Assembly (NCBI RefSeq): GCF_963169125.1
Contig: NC_084799.1
Coordinates: 106,221,143-106,285,142 of the forward strand
Direction of reading: 5' to 3'
From: Humulus lupulus
Taxonomy: Eukaryota; Streptophyta; Magnoliopsida; Rosales; Cannabaceae
DNA: 64,000 nt
Of the stretch, positions 1-11,213 are shown piece after piece. The notes beneath the pieces are model-generated. The model searched no databases and was not told the DNA's origin. It saw only the letters and a program-made list of their open reading frames with translations. Every line of letters starts with the position of its first letter. Positions within the stretch are counted from its first letter, which is position 1. The translations under genes and the position numbers were made by a program.

Positions 1-89
1 GTTGTTCATGCTCCTCGGACATCTGAAATAAGAAACCAAGCAGTTAGCGTCATGGCCCGAAGAAATATAGGCAAAAAATGAGAACCCTT

Positions 90-2502
90 TTGTAACGCCC
101 TGGATAGCCAAGACCGCTACACTGTGTGACTATAAAAGTGCCAGACTTGCTAATCAAGCCATTTAATTAAAAACGTGTTACCGAAACTATAATGGAACTA
201 GGGTTAAAAGATTTTGTTCTCAAAAGCTGCATTTCTTATAAATAAACATTTTCTATTTACACGGGATCCCAAAATTAACAGAATTAAAACCATTTACAAA
301 AGATTCGAGATTTAATTACAGTATTAGTCATACTAAGGCAAAATAGACAGTTAAGCAATCCCTGTCTTGATCCACTCCTCGGCCATGGCGACTGAATAGT
401 TGATTATGTACATTCTGCCCTGCAGCCCTCCACCTTAGGGTTGGTCCAACTTTCCTTTGCCTTTACCTGCACCACGTAGCACCCATGAGCCAAGTCCCAT
501 CAAGAAAACCCAATAACAGAGCATAAGCAATCAACAGACAATCCAATATCTCATAAAACATAGGCATGTTCTCAATCATATAAGCATTCATGATAATCAA
601 GTATTCAGCATACTAAACCTATCAACTCATATCAATCACCAATTTACAAATGATAACTAGGGTTAGCGCCCTTAGGCCGCACCCTCTGTTTATCCCACTG
701 ACTCTGGCCCGCTTAAACCGAGCTCAGTGATTATTAAGTTGTCCTCGGCTACCAGTGGCCAAGCCGCGCCCTGTGCGCAAATATTGTATACGGCACCCTT
801 AGGATGTCTATCACATGTCCCATGGCATAATACCATCATTGACATTATACAGGTATCAGGAGCACTTAGTCCCATCACAAAAAAAATACCGAGTGTAGTT
901 TTCTTACCTTTAAACTCACTAGTTTTGCTCACTTGATCCTTGAGCACGATCCCCCTTAAGCCCTAGCGCACACCTAATCACAACCATAGGTCAAAATCAT
1001 CACCAAACCTCAAGTCCAAAACCTAGCCTCGGGACCAATCCCGAGCCCTCGGGAAGCTCTAATTCCACCAAACGGGGTGGTGGAATCGAACCCCGAACCC
1101 CCGGGCAAAAACCCTTGAAAATAACTCAAAAACCCTCTTCTGGGAGCAGGGTAGCGCTACAGCGCTCTCTGGAGGGTGCTACAGCGCTACAAGCACAACC
1201 AAAATCCCCCAGACAACCAAGCCTAGCGCTACAGTGCCCAAAGGCTAGCGCTGTAGCGCGAGTCACAGAACCAGCACCCCTGCATTTTTCCTTCCTACGA
1301 TTTCCCCGAGCCAACCCTTACCAAAACTTTTCCAATCTTCAACCAAACTTAAAAACAAGCTTATCAACACACTCCACTCATCCCAAGCATCCCAAATACA
1401 TAAAACCCAATCATATGCACCCCTAATCTCATAATTCACCATGGTTGAACCTCAAACTCATAAACTTCAGCACAGCAGTCAAAACCTCAGAATTTACAGC
1501 TTAGAATTTCATACCTTCAATGGGGATTTGACCTTAGGTCAGCTTCTACACCTCCTTGGCTTAATCCTCCTCAAACCCCTGGATTGAATTCCCTAGAGGT
1601 CCCACCAAATTCAGCTTAGACACCATAGTTCAATACCAAAACCAAAAACTGAAGAAACTTCAAAGGCTTACCTCTACTAAATGGCTTATTCTTGCTAAAC
1701 CCTTGCCAAATCTTTAAGCCAGACCAAGAACTCTTGCCTCAGGCTTACTCTGGCTTCGCCTGGGTTTCTGCTCCAAAATACCTCAAGAACTGTTGAAGAA
1801 AACCTAGACCGACCTTGAAAAAATGGCCTGCTCTTCTTTCCCTTTTCTTTCCCTTCTTTTCTTTCTTTCTTTTTCTTTCTTTTCTCAGACTTCTACTTCA
1901 TTCTACAAACTCCACTGAGCATAAAGCCTCAGTTATGCCTATCTTTATATGCCAAATGACCACAATACCCTCCCCTTTAATTCTAAATCCTTTAATCCAC
2001 TTAGGGGCATTTTGGTCATTTTACCCAATTCCCGCTAATTCCTCAATTGTCTCTAATATTTTCCGCTTACTTCCCAATACCTAATTAATCACCAATTATA
2101 TTCCTCGATGTCAAAATAGACCCCAATATATTCTCTAAATTCCCATTTATACCCCCAGGCTCGCCCCGAGCCGGGTATAAATCCTCACCGTGACTTTTTC
2201 GCTAACCTGCTCACTAGGATCGTCTCAAATCAAAGATCACAAATATATCCACATAATAATGTGGTCCTAAAAATTGTCACATATATATACAGTTATGCCC
2301 TCAACGGGCCAAAATTACAATTATGCCCTTTCTAACCTAATCAGGGCCTACATGCGTACTAATACACATAGTCATGCATCTCAAATATTCAAATAGCCAT
2401 ACAACATGCTTTTAAATCATTAAACCACATATATTCCAATTATTCCCTCCCGACCCACTAATCAAGGCCCTTAAGCCTCATTAGTAAATTTGGGCCGTTA
2501 CA
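90..2502 (-). mobile_element. Solo LTR, Tekay/Del-type chromovirus family
   Basis: The ends (TGTAACGCCC at the left, GGGCCGTTACA at the right) and much of the interior match the LTRs of the chromovirus at 42575-52242: the GGATCCCAAA segment, the 'cctctgtttacccca' segment and the CAAGGCCCTTAAGCC segment. No internal region or second LTR is attached, so this is a solo LTR left by LTR-LTR recombination. CCCTT at 85-89 and 2503-2507 is the likely target duplication, which places the first base at 90; the start is uncertain by one base. It is minus-oriented, by comparison with the complete element. The ORFs inside have no recognisable domain. Confidence 0.85.
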
Positions 2503-3581
2503 CCCTTAGACTACTGCTTGTGAAGAGGAGAAAGAAGAAAAAATTCTAAGGGACTGTAGTGTCCTCAAGGCCAAAAGATGGTCGCCGGAGAGCACTACCA
2601 GAAACTATGAACATCTTCAGAATCTAGGAATATTCCAGATTTCAGTCGAATGTCCAAAAATGTGAAAAGTTGCAAACTGAGCATAAGGGGTCATTTCGAT
2701 CATTTTTAACTTCAAAATGTGCCCAAAAATGTTTCAAAAAGGTCAAAATGACCTCCGAAGTGCCAAAAATTTTAAATCCTAGGCATGCACCTAAAAATCT
2801 CAATAAAATTGAAAAATAAACTTAAATCCAAACATGAGACGGAGAAGTAAAACTTACTCGAGATGAAGCGCTTGTATGTGCAAAAGTGAGTCCAAACTTA
2901 AAAAAAATTGTTTGTCGTCTGACCAGAAGTAGGATGATTCTCGCCAATCTTCCAAAGCGTCGAGAACTCAGATAATGGAGGAGAAGTTTTGAAGGTTCAG
3001 GGGTTTTTGAATTTCGAATGCTAAAAGTGATTTCTGGGAGGCGGTTCTCGAAGTTTTATACTCGAACATCTTGGGGTGGAAGCAACTCCACCCCAACCGT
3101 TGATTACCTATGACATAGGCACTCGAGAGTAATCCAACGGTCAGAATCAAAGAGGCGTGGATCGTGATCATTAGCATGGGGAAATGACGCCTCAGGTATG
3201 GGGTGAAAGGACACATAGGGTACGGATTAGACATTTTGGGCCGTGGACTGGACTCCTCGTTAATAGCACAGATTTATGGGCCCAACAATAAGGAGTCGAC
3301 ACGTGGCACTACCTTTTCCAAGAGTGTGACGCCATGAAAATCCCAAGTGTCTCCTCTCGAAGACCTTTCGAATTACTCCTCTCAGTTTAAGTCTCCACTG
3401 TCTGAAGAAAAGTGAAGACTTGTGGGGAAAATGTTGTCCGTGTTTTCACCAAAGGACACATGGCATTCATTAGAGGAGCAATTAAGCTCCTCGACCACTA
3501 GTGAGGTTTCCTACTATGATCTGGCCAGACATGGATGTCTCCAAGTGAGACCACGCCCCGGGTCTGTCCTCAAGGTATGGA
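2503..3581. other. Inner piece of the unclassified LTR-like sequence, no gene seen
   Basis: This stretch lies between the two Tekay-type solo LTRs and belongs to the sequence that resumes at 28054. The phrase 'atggatgtctccaag' near its right end recurs at the right-hand side of the second solo LTR, which supports the join. An 88-codon minus ORF (2968-3234) has no recognisable domain. No promoter or tandem repeat stands out. Confidence 0.5.
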
Positions 3582-4080
3582 TGTAATGCCCTACTACTCA
3601 GGAACCCTTACACTATGTATATTGAATAGTGCTAAACTCGCTAAACGAGTCATTTGGCCATAACTATGTAGCTAAACGTGATTAATGGTTAAGGGTTAAA
3701 ATTTTTGGTCAAAAGGTACAACCGTTTCACTAAAAACATTTACTTCCGTACATGGGATCCCAAACTACATTCAAAAAGATTAATTACAATTAAAAAGTTA
3801 CAACTAGCCGACCTAAGCAACAAAATAGGGTTTGACCCTAGTTCCTCTGAGAAACCCCCACCGTGGTGGTCGAGCAGCCGCATATGTACACATTGTCACC
3901 TAAGCTCTCCAACTCAAGGATGGTCTAGCTTTCTTTTCCCCTTACCTGGACCATATAGCACCCGTGAGCCAAGGCTCAGCGAGAAAACTTAAACATGCTC
4001 ATAAAACAATTAATAACATATTACCAAATTATAATAAGCATGCCTATCAGTGATGACCCTACTCATGCATGCATACCATT

Positions 4081-4610
4081 CATATAAATGACTACAATGT
4101 CATATGGGGCCAATAGCCCAAGATAAATGATCAATGAATCATATCAGGGTCCAATGCCCAAAAAACATGATTATGGAATCATATTGTTGCTCAACACCCT
4201 AATACATGATTAATAAATCATACTGGGGCTCGGCGCCCTAGGATATGGGACTAATGAGTCACCCCAGGGCCTTTTGCCCTATCCTCTGTATAACCAGTCT
4301 TGAAGCTGGCGCAGCTTACCTAGCGCTGAGTTTTCCACGACCAATAGGTTGATCAAGCATATGTCACGCTCTTGATTAAGCATAACCATATCGACCAGCG
4401 CTCAGCACATCATTACTGCCATTGACCTATAAGTCAATGATTTTTGACCAGTAGGACAGACAAGCATATGATGTGCTATTGGTTAGCCTAACAAAAAAAA
4501 AACAGCGCTTAACGCGCTATTGCCGCCCTTGACTCATAAGTCAATGATTTTTTACCAACGCTTAGTGCACGATTGGCGTCCTTAACTCATAAGTCAAACC
4601 TTTCTCAATC
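4081..4610. repeat. Degenerate short tandem repeats inside the solo LTR
   Basis: Two adjoining degenerate arrays. In the first, 'aatcatat..ggg.ccaatgccc' recurs at about 4099, 4139, 4180 and 4228, with 40-48 bp spacing. In the second, 'cttgactcataagtcaatgattttt' and 'accagcgcttagc' variants recur at about 4400-4600. The intact chromovirus LTRs at 42575 and 49921 have a simpler sequence at this position, so the arrays probably expanded in this copy. Confidence 0.6.
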
Positions 4611-5800
4611 AGGTAATGCAGACAGACATATATCATATATCAAATATCCAAATACAAAGCATTCAACATGCTTAATCAATAATCACAAGCATAATCATAA
4701 TCATGCACATTCTCAGGCATTCATGCCCTATCCATATTCCTGTTCAATAATTTGGGCCAAGCCATAATCACATGTATCACATATCGAGTGCAGCTTTCTT
4801 ACCTTTAGTCCAAGCACAGGTTAAGATGAACGACCCTCGAGCACGATCCCAGTTCCAAGCCCCTAGCGATAACCTAGTCACTGTTAGAGAATATATATTA
4901 TACTCAATGGAAATATGGAAAAACCAAAATACTAATCTATGCAAAAAATACAATAGACAAGATAATATTGATTAAAGAAATATTACAACTCAATTGCTCA
5001 AAATACAAGTAAATAGAAGAATTTAGAAGAAGAGGATTACAAACTCAAAACAATGATAATACAAGTAAATAAGAACAAAATAATGAAAAATCAATGAAAA
5101 ACACAAACTCTCACACAACCAAAGTGTAGAGTAGTGGGGATCACGAACTTGAACAAGGTTCAAAACCTTTGTCCAAAAGCTTATTTCCCCCTATTCTCTA
5201 TGCACTAAGGGATCTCTCTAGGAAATAGCTCTCTGGAATTATCAAGCCTCTATGGTGTATTTTCCAGCCAAGTGTTTTGTGGATGGAAAATGGCGTGTCT
5301 TACAAGTGAGCATTAGGATCCTATTTATAGAGTTTGACATACCCCTTTGAATTTCAAATTCCACCAACCCCCATGGTTGTTACCAATGTTTAATTGGATG
5401 TTTATGGAATTAAAATGGAGATTTGGGAGTTACTTGGGATGTTAGAATTGTTCAAATTGGAAAAAACTGAAAAAACAAGTTGGTTGTCAGCCTCACTAGC
5501 CACTGCCCGGACTATTAGTGGCCACGGCCACTGGCCTCTATCCCCCAAGCCGCGGCCAGGGAATGTCAGTGGCCGTAGCCATAGGCTATTTTCAGCACAA
5601 AAAAGTCATTTTGCCAAAACGTTACAAAACGTCCCAAATCCTTTCCCACCTGATTTTGTAACCTCCAAACACTTAATGAGAGTTAAAAACATGTCTCCAA
5701 CAGTCATATTTCATCATGGCTTTATGAAATCCAATCTAACATACAATCTACACATTATTGGGTAATATTTGGAAGTTATAAATTTGTGATTGATTTTGTA

Positions 5801-5827
5801 ACACCAAATATGTTACATATTTGGTGT
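5801..5827. repeat. Near-perfect palindrome at the E1 insertion point
   Basis: ACACCAAATATGT (5801-5813) and ACATATTTGGTGT (5815-5827) are exact reverse complements around one central base. The last three bases belong to the inserted LTR, so the original palindrome was a little shorter. The E1 target duplication TTTGG lies in its right arm. Confidence 0.75.
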
Positions 5828-7247
5828 TGACGGTGAGAACTCGTCAACTAAGTTAAGTTAGAAAAATTACAACGTAGAGATTATCAAAAGAAAAGCTTCA
5901 GAAATCTAAGTAGGAACTCCAAGGATAATTGCAGAAGAAAAATGGTGAAATCAGTTTGTATTGATTATGGTTCAATGCTACAGTAATTTTTCCAACCCCC
6001 TTCCATGTGGAATTGGGGTTCATTTTATAGTGGGCTCTAATGGCCCTGGATACATGATGGTCCAAGGGACCAAGTGGTACACAAGTACACTGTCAGGAGA
6101 GTGGTTTCAGAGGTAGTGGTGTTGATACTAGTACATGGCCAGGTACCATGAGGATGTCTCCAATACTCGACCGTAGGAATGTCAGAGGAGTGGTGCAGGT
6201 GGTAGCGGTGTCGATTCTGACATCCGGTTGGAAGCATGCAGGCCATGTCCTCTCTCCTAGTACTCCCACTACTTGTCTGGTGTGTGCCTTGTGTCCATAC
6301 TCTGACTCCTTCTAACTTTGCATGAATCATTATGAGGCTTCCCCACTTCGTCCTTAAGGGTGCGTTGAAGAGGTCCATGATCTTACCTCTTATTAGACCC
6401 AAAGTGTGGGTGGTGTCCCACCACCAGCACCTATCTCAAGGGGAGAGATTAGGACCCTCCAACGAGGCCCACTATGTACGCGACCCCTAGTGGCACGGAT
6501 ATGACGAGCTGAGGTGGGGGCATCTCTCGCGAGGCCCTTGGCTCGGCTGATGCGCGGGGCAAGGTGATGGCGAGGCCTCCGTGGCCCCTCGGGTGCACGC
6601 GGATGAGGCAAGGTGGGGCCTCGTGTGGGACACTCGGGCGCGCGCGGACGAGGCGAGGCGGGGCCTCACGTGGGGTACTCGGGTGCGCGCGGACGAGGTG
6701 AGGCGGGGCCTCACGTGGGGCACTCGAGTGCGCGCGGATGAGACGAGGCGGGTCCTTGCGTGGGACACTTAGGTGCGCGCGGACGAGGCGAGGCGAGGCC
6801 TCACGTGGGGCACTCAAGTGCGCGCGGACGAGGCAAGGCGGGGCCTCACGTGGGACACTCGGGTGCGCGCGGACGAGGCGAGGCGGGGCCTTGCGTGGGA
6901 CACTCGGGTGCGTGTGGATGAGGCGAGGCGGGGCCTCGCGTGTGACACTCGGGTGCGCACGGGTGACGCGAGGCGGGGCCTCGCGTGCATGGCTAGGGTG
7001 CGCAGCCAAGTTGCCATACGGACGCGAGTCATGGACGGCCGTGTATAGTGAGACCCTTGTGGCCTTGGCAGGTACTCGTGCATGTTGGGTACCCTCGCAT
7101 GGCAAGGCTCTCGGGTCTCTCGAGGCATCTTCATTAAGGCCTCCTATGAGACATGGGTTGTGGGGAAAAATACGGGGTCGCTTGGATTGCCTGGGCTAAT
7201 GAGGGTAAACCTCCATATTTTCCCTTGGTGGAATTTGAGCATCCACA
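5825..7247 (-). mobile_element. Solo LTR, family 'E', copy 1
   Basis: A 1423-bp unit between perfect TTTGG duplications (5820-5824 and 7248-7252). On the + strand it starts TGTTGACGG and ends GCATCCACA; on the minus strand it therefore reads TGTGGATGC...CCGTCAACA, a normal TG...CA LTR. A minus-strand TATAAAA at 6023-6029 marks the probable U3/R boundary. It matches the copies at 20833-27803 and 37652-38169. Its U3 carries a 45-bp GC-rich array. No coding domain is present. The lineage is not proven; the U5 end resembles that of the Tat/Retand LTR. Confidence 0.87.
6601..7005. repeat. 45-bp GC-rich minisatellite, nine units
   Basis: GGAYGAGG (GGGTGACG in the last unit) starts a unit at 6601, 6646, 6691, 6736, 6781, 6826, 6871, 6916 and 6961, an exact 45-bp period. 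The unit contains 'gaggcggggcctcac' and 'cactcgggtgcgcgcgg' and is very CpG-rich against an AT-rich surround. Because 45 is a multiple of three, the array opens long arginine-rich reading frames in several frames on both strands; these are artefacts of the repeat. Confidence 0.95.
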
Positions 7248-7362
7248 TTTGGATATTCACATATATATATAAATATTGTAACTCTCAATTAATGTTACAA
7301 TATGTGACACTCTTTGTCACATTTATTTAATCTAAAACATTGTATTATAAAATAATATAACA

Positions 7363-8343
7363 GTCACAACCATAATATAGAATCCTGTAAATAACGAGTA
7401 AATAAAGGCTTCCAGACCAAGTCCTAGCCTTTGGGACCTTGAATTCTACTAAACTGAGTAGTAGAATCGATCTTGAGCCCTTAGGTTTTAGTTCTCGTCA
7501 CTAAAAACCAATTTTGGCCACAATTTCTATTTTGAGCCACAGCCCCAAGCACTTGAGTCGCGGCCTGCTCAAGTCAGAGGCCCAAGGCCCTCTGTGACTG
7601 GACCAGTGCCACAGCGCTCCTAAAAGGCACCGCGGTTCAAATAGCCCAGCAGCCTTGCTTCATCTTTTTTGTCCAACTTGAGCCGCGACGCCCAAGAACA
7701 GGGTCGCGACTCGACCTGGAACTCAGATTTTTCCTCCATTTTTCTCATATCAAATCCCTCCATAAACCTATCCAAACATATCCAAATCCCAGAAACAAAG
7801 TTCCCAATCAACTTAGCAACCCAAAACCACCAAAACCCAAGTTTCAAACAATTCAAACACTCACCAAATCGTAAAAATCCTATCAAAGCTTAAGAAACTT
7901 AAGGAAACGGAAACTCAGAAATTCAAAGCTTAAATTACCTCTGATTATGTCATTTTTCTGCTAAATCCTCTGTCTATCAAGCTTCTAATCTCCCCTAGAA
8001 TCGTTATGACTCTAACATTGCTTGAATCTGAGCCCTAAAACTCGAGTTTCCTTTGAAATGTTATTGAATGTCAAAAAGAGAACGAGACAGAGAAAAAGTG
8101 TTTCAACATACTTTTTGTTTCTATTAGGTTACTTCGAGCTTAAGTAACCTTAAGCATATCCTAAGGCTCGGGGTACTCCAAAAATGTCCCCGGGGGTAAA
8201 ATAGTCAAAATCCCTATAATTCCATCCTGATCTCACTAACTCCAAATATATCCTCAACTATTCATTCCCATTACCCAATAACCCGGTAATGTACTAAATA
8301 CCAAAAATACCCTTTGACTCACCCCGAGTCAAGTATTGGTCTC
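7363..8343 (-). other. Second piece of the split Tekay-type solo LTR
   Basis: After the GTCAC duplication the text resumes 'aaccataatatag' and passes the segment 'ctactaaactgagtagtagaatcgatc', which corresponds to 'catcaaacacggtggtggaatcgatc' near 43580. It ends at the GTCTC target of the Tat/Retand insertion. The ORFs here (for example 7620-7886 on the minus strand) have no recognisable domain. Confidence 0.75.
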
Positions 8344-9100
8344 TGTACGCCCTGATTTTCCCATGGGCTGATTAGCGAGTTGAGCTGTGGCTTAATCATG
8401 ATTATCTCGTGGACATCCTCAAAACCGGAGCTGCCGTCATAAGATCATACCTCCTTAGCTCGAGGTAACCTGAGGGTTCGCCTCTGGTAACTTAAGGAGG
8501 GAGTCCGGGCTCTGAAGGTCGAAGGTCGAGTTAAGTACCCAGATCGTAGTACGAGCTGGGGTTGGAGGCTATGACCCTTTATAAATTCAACCACACAAGG
8601 TAAACGTGCATATATCAGACATCACGTGTTTGATATATCCCTGACTTCTCGGACACGCAGCAGGAACGTGCGTATTCAGATACCCACAACTGGGTTGGGC
8701 CGTGCGGCCCATTATCTCCTTACCTATTGATTTGACCACACTTATGTGTCAGGTTTAGGAATTAATCATGAATGTCACAGAATTGACATGATAGGTAAGA
8801 AGGTCACGGGATGACCTTCTTACCAACTCCCAGGTGCCTTCTTCTAGAAATATGGAGACCTTGGGAGTTGATGGGGGTTGGATTCTCTCTTGTAAGAAAT
8901 ACCCTGTAATCAAATATCCAGTATATAGCAATAATATTGACTAGTGGAGTACAAGGATTTTAACCTTTGAACCACTCAAAAAAACGTGTCTTGAATCACC
9001 CTTCATTTTCTAAGATCCTACATCTGTTTCGGTTCAACATTAGCACTAATCCCTTTCTCTTCTTTTCTTAATTTCCTGTTGGCGAAGAACCGCGTCAACA
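8344..9100 (+). repeat. 5' LTR of the Tat/Retand element
   Basis: 757 bp, starting TGTACGCCCTG and ending CGCGTCAACA. A TATAAATT motif near 8580 is the probable core promoter. The last 23 bp contain an inverted repeat (GTTGGCG ... CGTCAAC, 9078-9099) also seen at the 3' LTR and, in variant form, in three other LTR families here. Confidence 0.95.
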
Positions 9101-9155
9101 GTTTGGTGCTTTCATTGAGAGCAAGTTCGATTAGTGCTGTTGCAGACATCCAACT
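9101..9155 (+). promoter_or_regulatory. Primer-binding site and short leader
   Basis: Directly after the LTR the text reads GTTTGGTGCTTTCATTGAG. It begins with TGG, the complement of a tRNA 3' CCA, at 9104, as expected for a minus-strand primer-binding site; which tRNA primes cannot be decided by eye. The gag ATG follows at 9156. Confidence 0.65.
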
Positions 9156-11199
9156 ATGGTGACTACTCGATCCAGGCACGGTAATGAGACAGGGCAGCAT
9201 GATGGGCAGGAGGCTCATCATACTGCCATCCTTGGTGAACAAGTTCTTGAAGCCCAGCAGCGGCCAGAAAAGCAGTCGGCAGGCCAAGATGACACCGGAA
9301 GTTCGGCGCCCCGGCCACCTAATCCAAACCCGTGTTATTACACTGCGGTGGAGATGGAGAATGCTCAGCTGAGGAGCCAGGTAGCAATAGCTAGGCAACA
9401 TATCAAGGATGCGCTGGCCCGACTACCCCCTCTCACAACCGACGCTAACGTCGGAGAGAGGCAAGGCGAGGCTACTAAGTCTCGCCGGGGTAACCGATCC
9501 AGGCATAGTCGTTCGGACAGATTTCTGATAGCCAACTCCACTCCTTCATCACACCATCGAGAGGCAAACTTTGAAGAAGTGCCTGGAGCCAGGCAACAGC
9601 AATACATCCGTTCGGTCAGAACGTCGACTCCTAGCTCCCAACCATCCTCGAGAGCGCCCAGGGGAGCTCAAGGAAATTCCCGAAGGAGATCCGGGGAGGG
9701 CTCGTGGCATCAGCCCGTCCCCAACAACCGTCCTGCGCCTCGTCCAGATCGCCAGGCTCGGGACCAGCCGGTTGGCAGGGCCGAAAGGCCCCCACCGAAC
9801 TTGATCCGTCCAGATGGAACCAGGATCGCCTCTCCAGTCAGGCATCCTCCATCTCTAATCAGATATCCATCTCCTCCTCGGCCCGTCCGAGATATTCCAG
9901 CCTACGGAAGTAGCAGGAGAGACCCACCATCAGCTGGACATTCCTGGCGTAGCAGGGCATCAAGGGAAAGCCCAGGTCCTCAGCACCAAAGGCGAGCTCC
10001 AAGCCTCTCTAGCAGGAGCTACTGGACCGGAAGTCACCGGAGTGGCCTTTCTAGCGGAGACCTGCGTCAGCGCCTAAGTTCGGCACAAAGCCCACAAGCC
10101 GCTCGGGGAGGCAATCTGCGGGATCGCCTTAACTCCCATAGAGGGGAGCAGGTAGGAGGAGACAGCCATGCTCGCTCAGGGGGGGCCCTGTCCGAAGTAC
10201 GTAACGAAGGGAATGCCCCAAATAACCTATCTCAAGATAGGAGGGGCAATAACCCACCAAATATGTACAATGGATCCGGAGCTGTTGAACAGCCCTGGAA
10301 TAACCAAGGACACCAGGACCAAACCCTCGAGCGCCTGGCCCAGATGGAGGAGTTGATGAGGAAGCTCCTGTCAGAAAAAGAAAAAGATGAATATGATTCT
10401 GGGGACGAGATGGAGCTCTTTGCCCCCAGCATAGCAGCAACGGCTTACCCACCTGGTTTCTGTATGCCGCACCTGTAAGTTCAATGGAGACGGAGACCCT
10501 TCAGATCACCTAGGGATGTTTAACACCCTGATGATGGCCCATAACATTGGCCCCGAGCTGAGGTGTCTAATCTTTCCTTCCACACTAACTGGACCTGCCA
10601 GGCAGTGGTTCAAGCAAGGTAAAAGACAATCAATCAGCTCCTGGAAGACTTTCTCGGCAGATTTCAAGGGGGCATTCCGAGCCTCCCAGGCTGCCCGCGT
10701 TCAGGCCGACTCTTTGGCTAACGTGAGGCAGCAGCCCGGCGAAACTCTGAAGGCCTACCTGAGCAGATTTGCGAACGTCGCTGCTCGGGCCAGAGACGCG
10801 GATGATAGCTCCAAGCTCATGGCCATGAGAACCGGAATCCTCGTCGAAGGGGATCTCTGGAAAGACATACAAAGAAAGGGAGTCAGCTCGGTTAACGAAT
10901 TCCTTAACAGGGCCCAGGAATGGATAAACTTGGAGGAAGCTAAGGCCTCAGCTGCAGGAACCAGCCAGGCCCCTGATCAGCCCGCTGGAGTGGGGACGGA
11001 GGTCGTGGCTGCGACCCAAAACATCACACAGAACAACCAGCTCGGTGGAGGCAAAAGAAAGGGAAATGGTGAAGGCAACCAGCACGACCAAAAGAAGAAT
11101 AAGCCCGTATACAAGTTTAAGCTTGTCTACGCTACTTACACAGAGCTCACCCAGTCTAGGGAGAACATTTTCCAAGCTAATTCTACTCACCACCCCTAG
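9156..11199 (+). pseudogene. gag: gag of the Tat/Retand element, frameshifted
   Basis: Gag forms the particle that packages element RNA. Reading starts at ATG 9156 (MVTTRSRHGNE). The N-terminal 430 residues are a low-complexity region rich in Ser, Arg, Pro and Gln. Close to 10470 the frame changes: the first frame stops at 10478 and the next, running to 11199, holds the Retrotrans_gag core with FNTLMMAH, LTGPARQWF, ADFKGAFRAS and LKAYLSRF. A second frame change near 11195 leads into the protease frame, where a zinc-knuckle-like FHNDVGHNTDDC sits just after the break; its first Cys appears to be replaced (FYRFH). Both frameshifts disable this copy. The start fits the spacing from the primer-binding site. 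Confidence 0.9.
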
Positions 11200-11213
11200 A
11201 AGGGCCCGAGCCG

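Larger units (their letters stand above)
4882..7362 (-). mobile_element. Solo LTR, probably Ty1/copia, about 1.05 kb, interrupted by E1
   Basis: The sequence starts TGTTAGAGAATA and ends AATATAACA, and lies between perfect GTCAC duplications (4877-4881 and 7363-7367). Without E1 the LTR is about 1.05 kb (4882-5824 plus 7253-7362). A TATAAATAG box on the minus strand at about 5322-5330 suggests minus orientation. No internal domain is attached. Assignment to copia rests only on the TGTT...AACA ends and the size, so the family is tentative; the boundaries are firm because of the target duplication. Confidence 0.8.

Noticed and set aside
1115..1426. 103-codon plus ORF with an antisense partner
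   Set aside because: Inside the Tekay-type solo LTR; no domain, and the matching interval of other LTR copies is not open.
6449..7199. Long overlapping ORFs rich in Arg and Ala on both strands
   Set aside because: They follow the 45-bp repeat (a multiple of three) and contain only its periodic translation; an LTR surrounds them.
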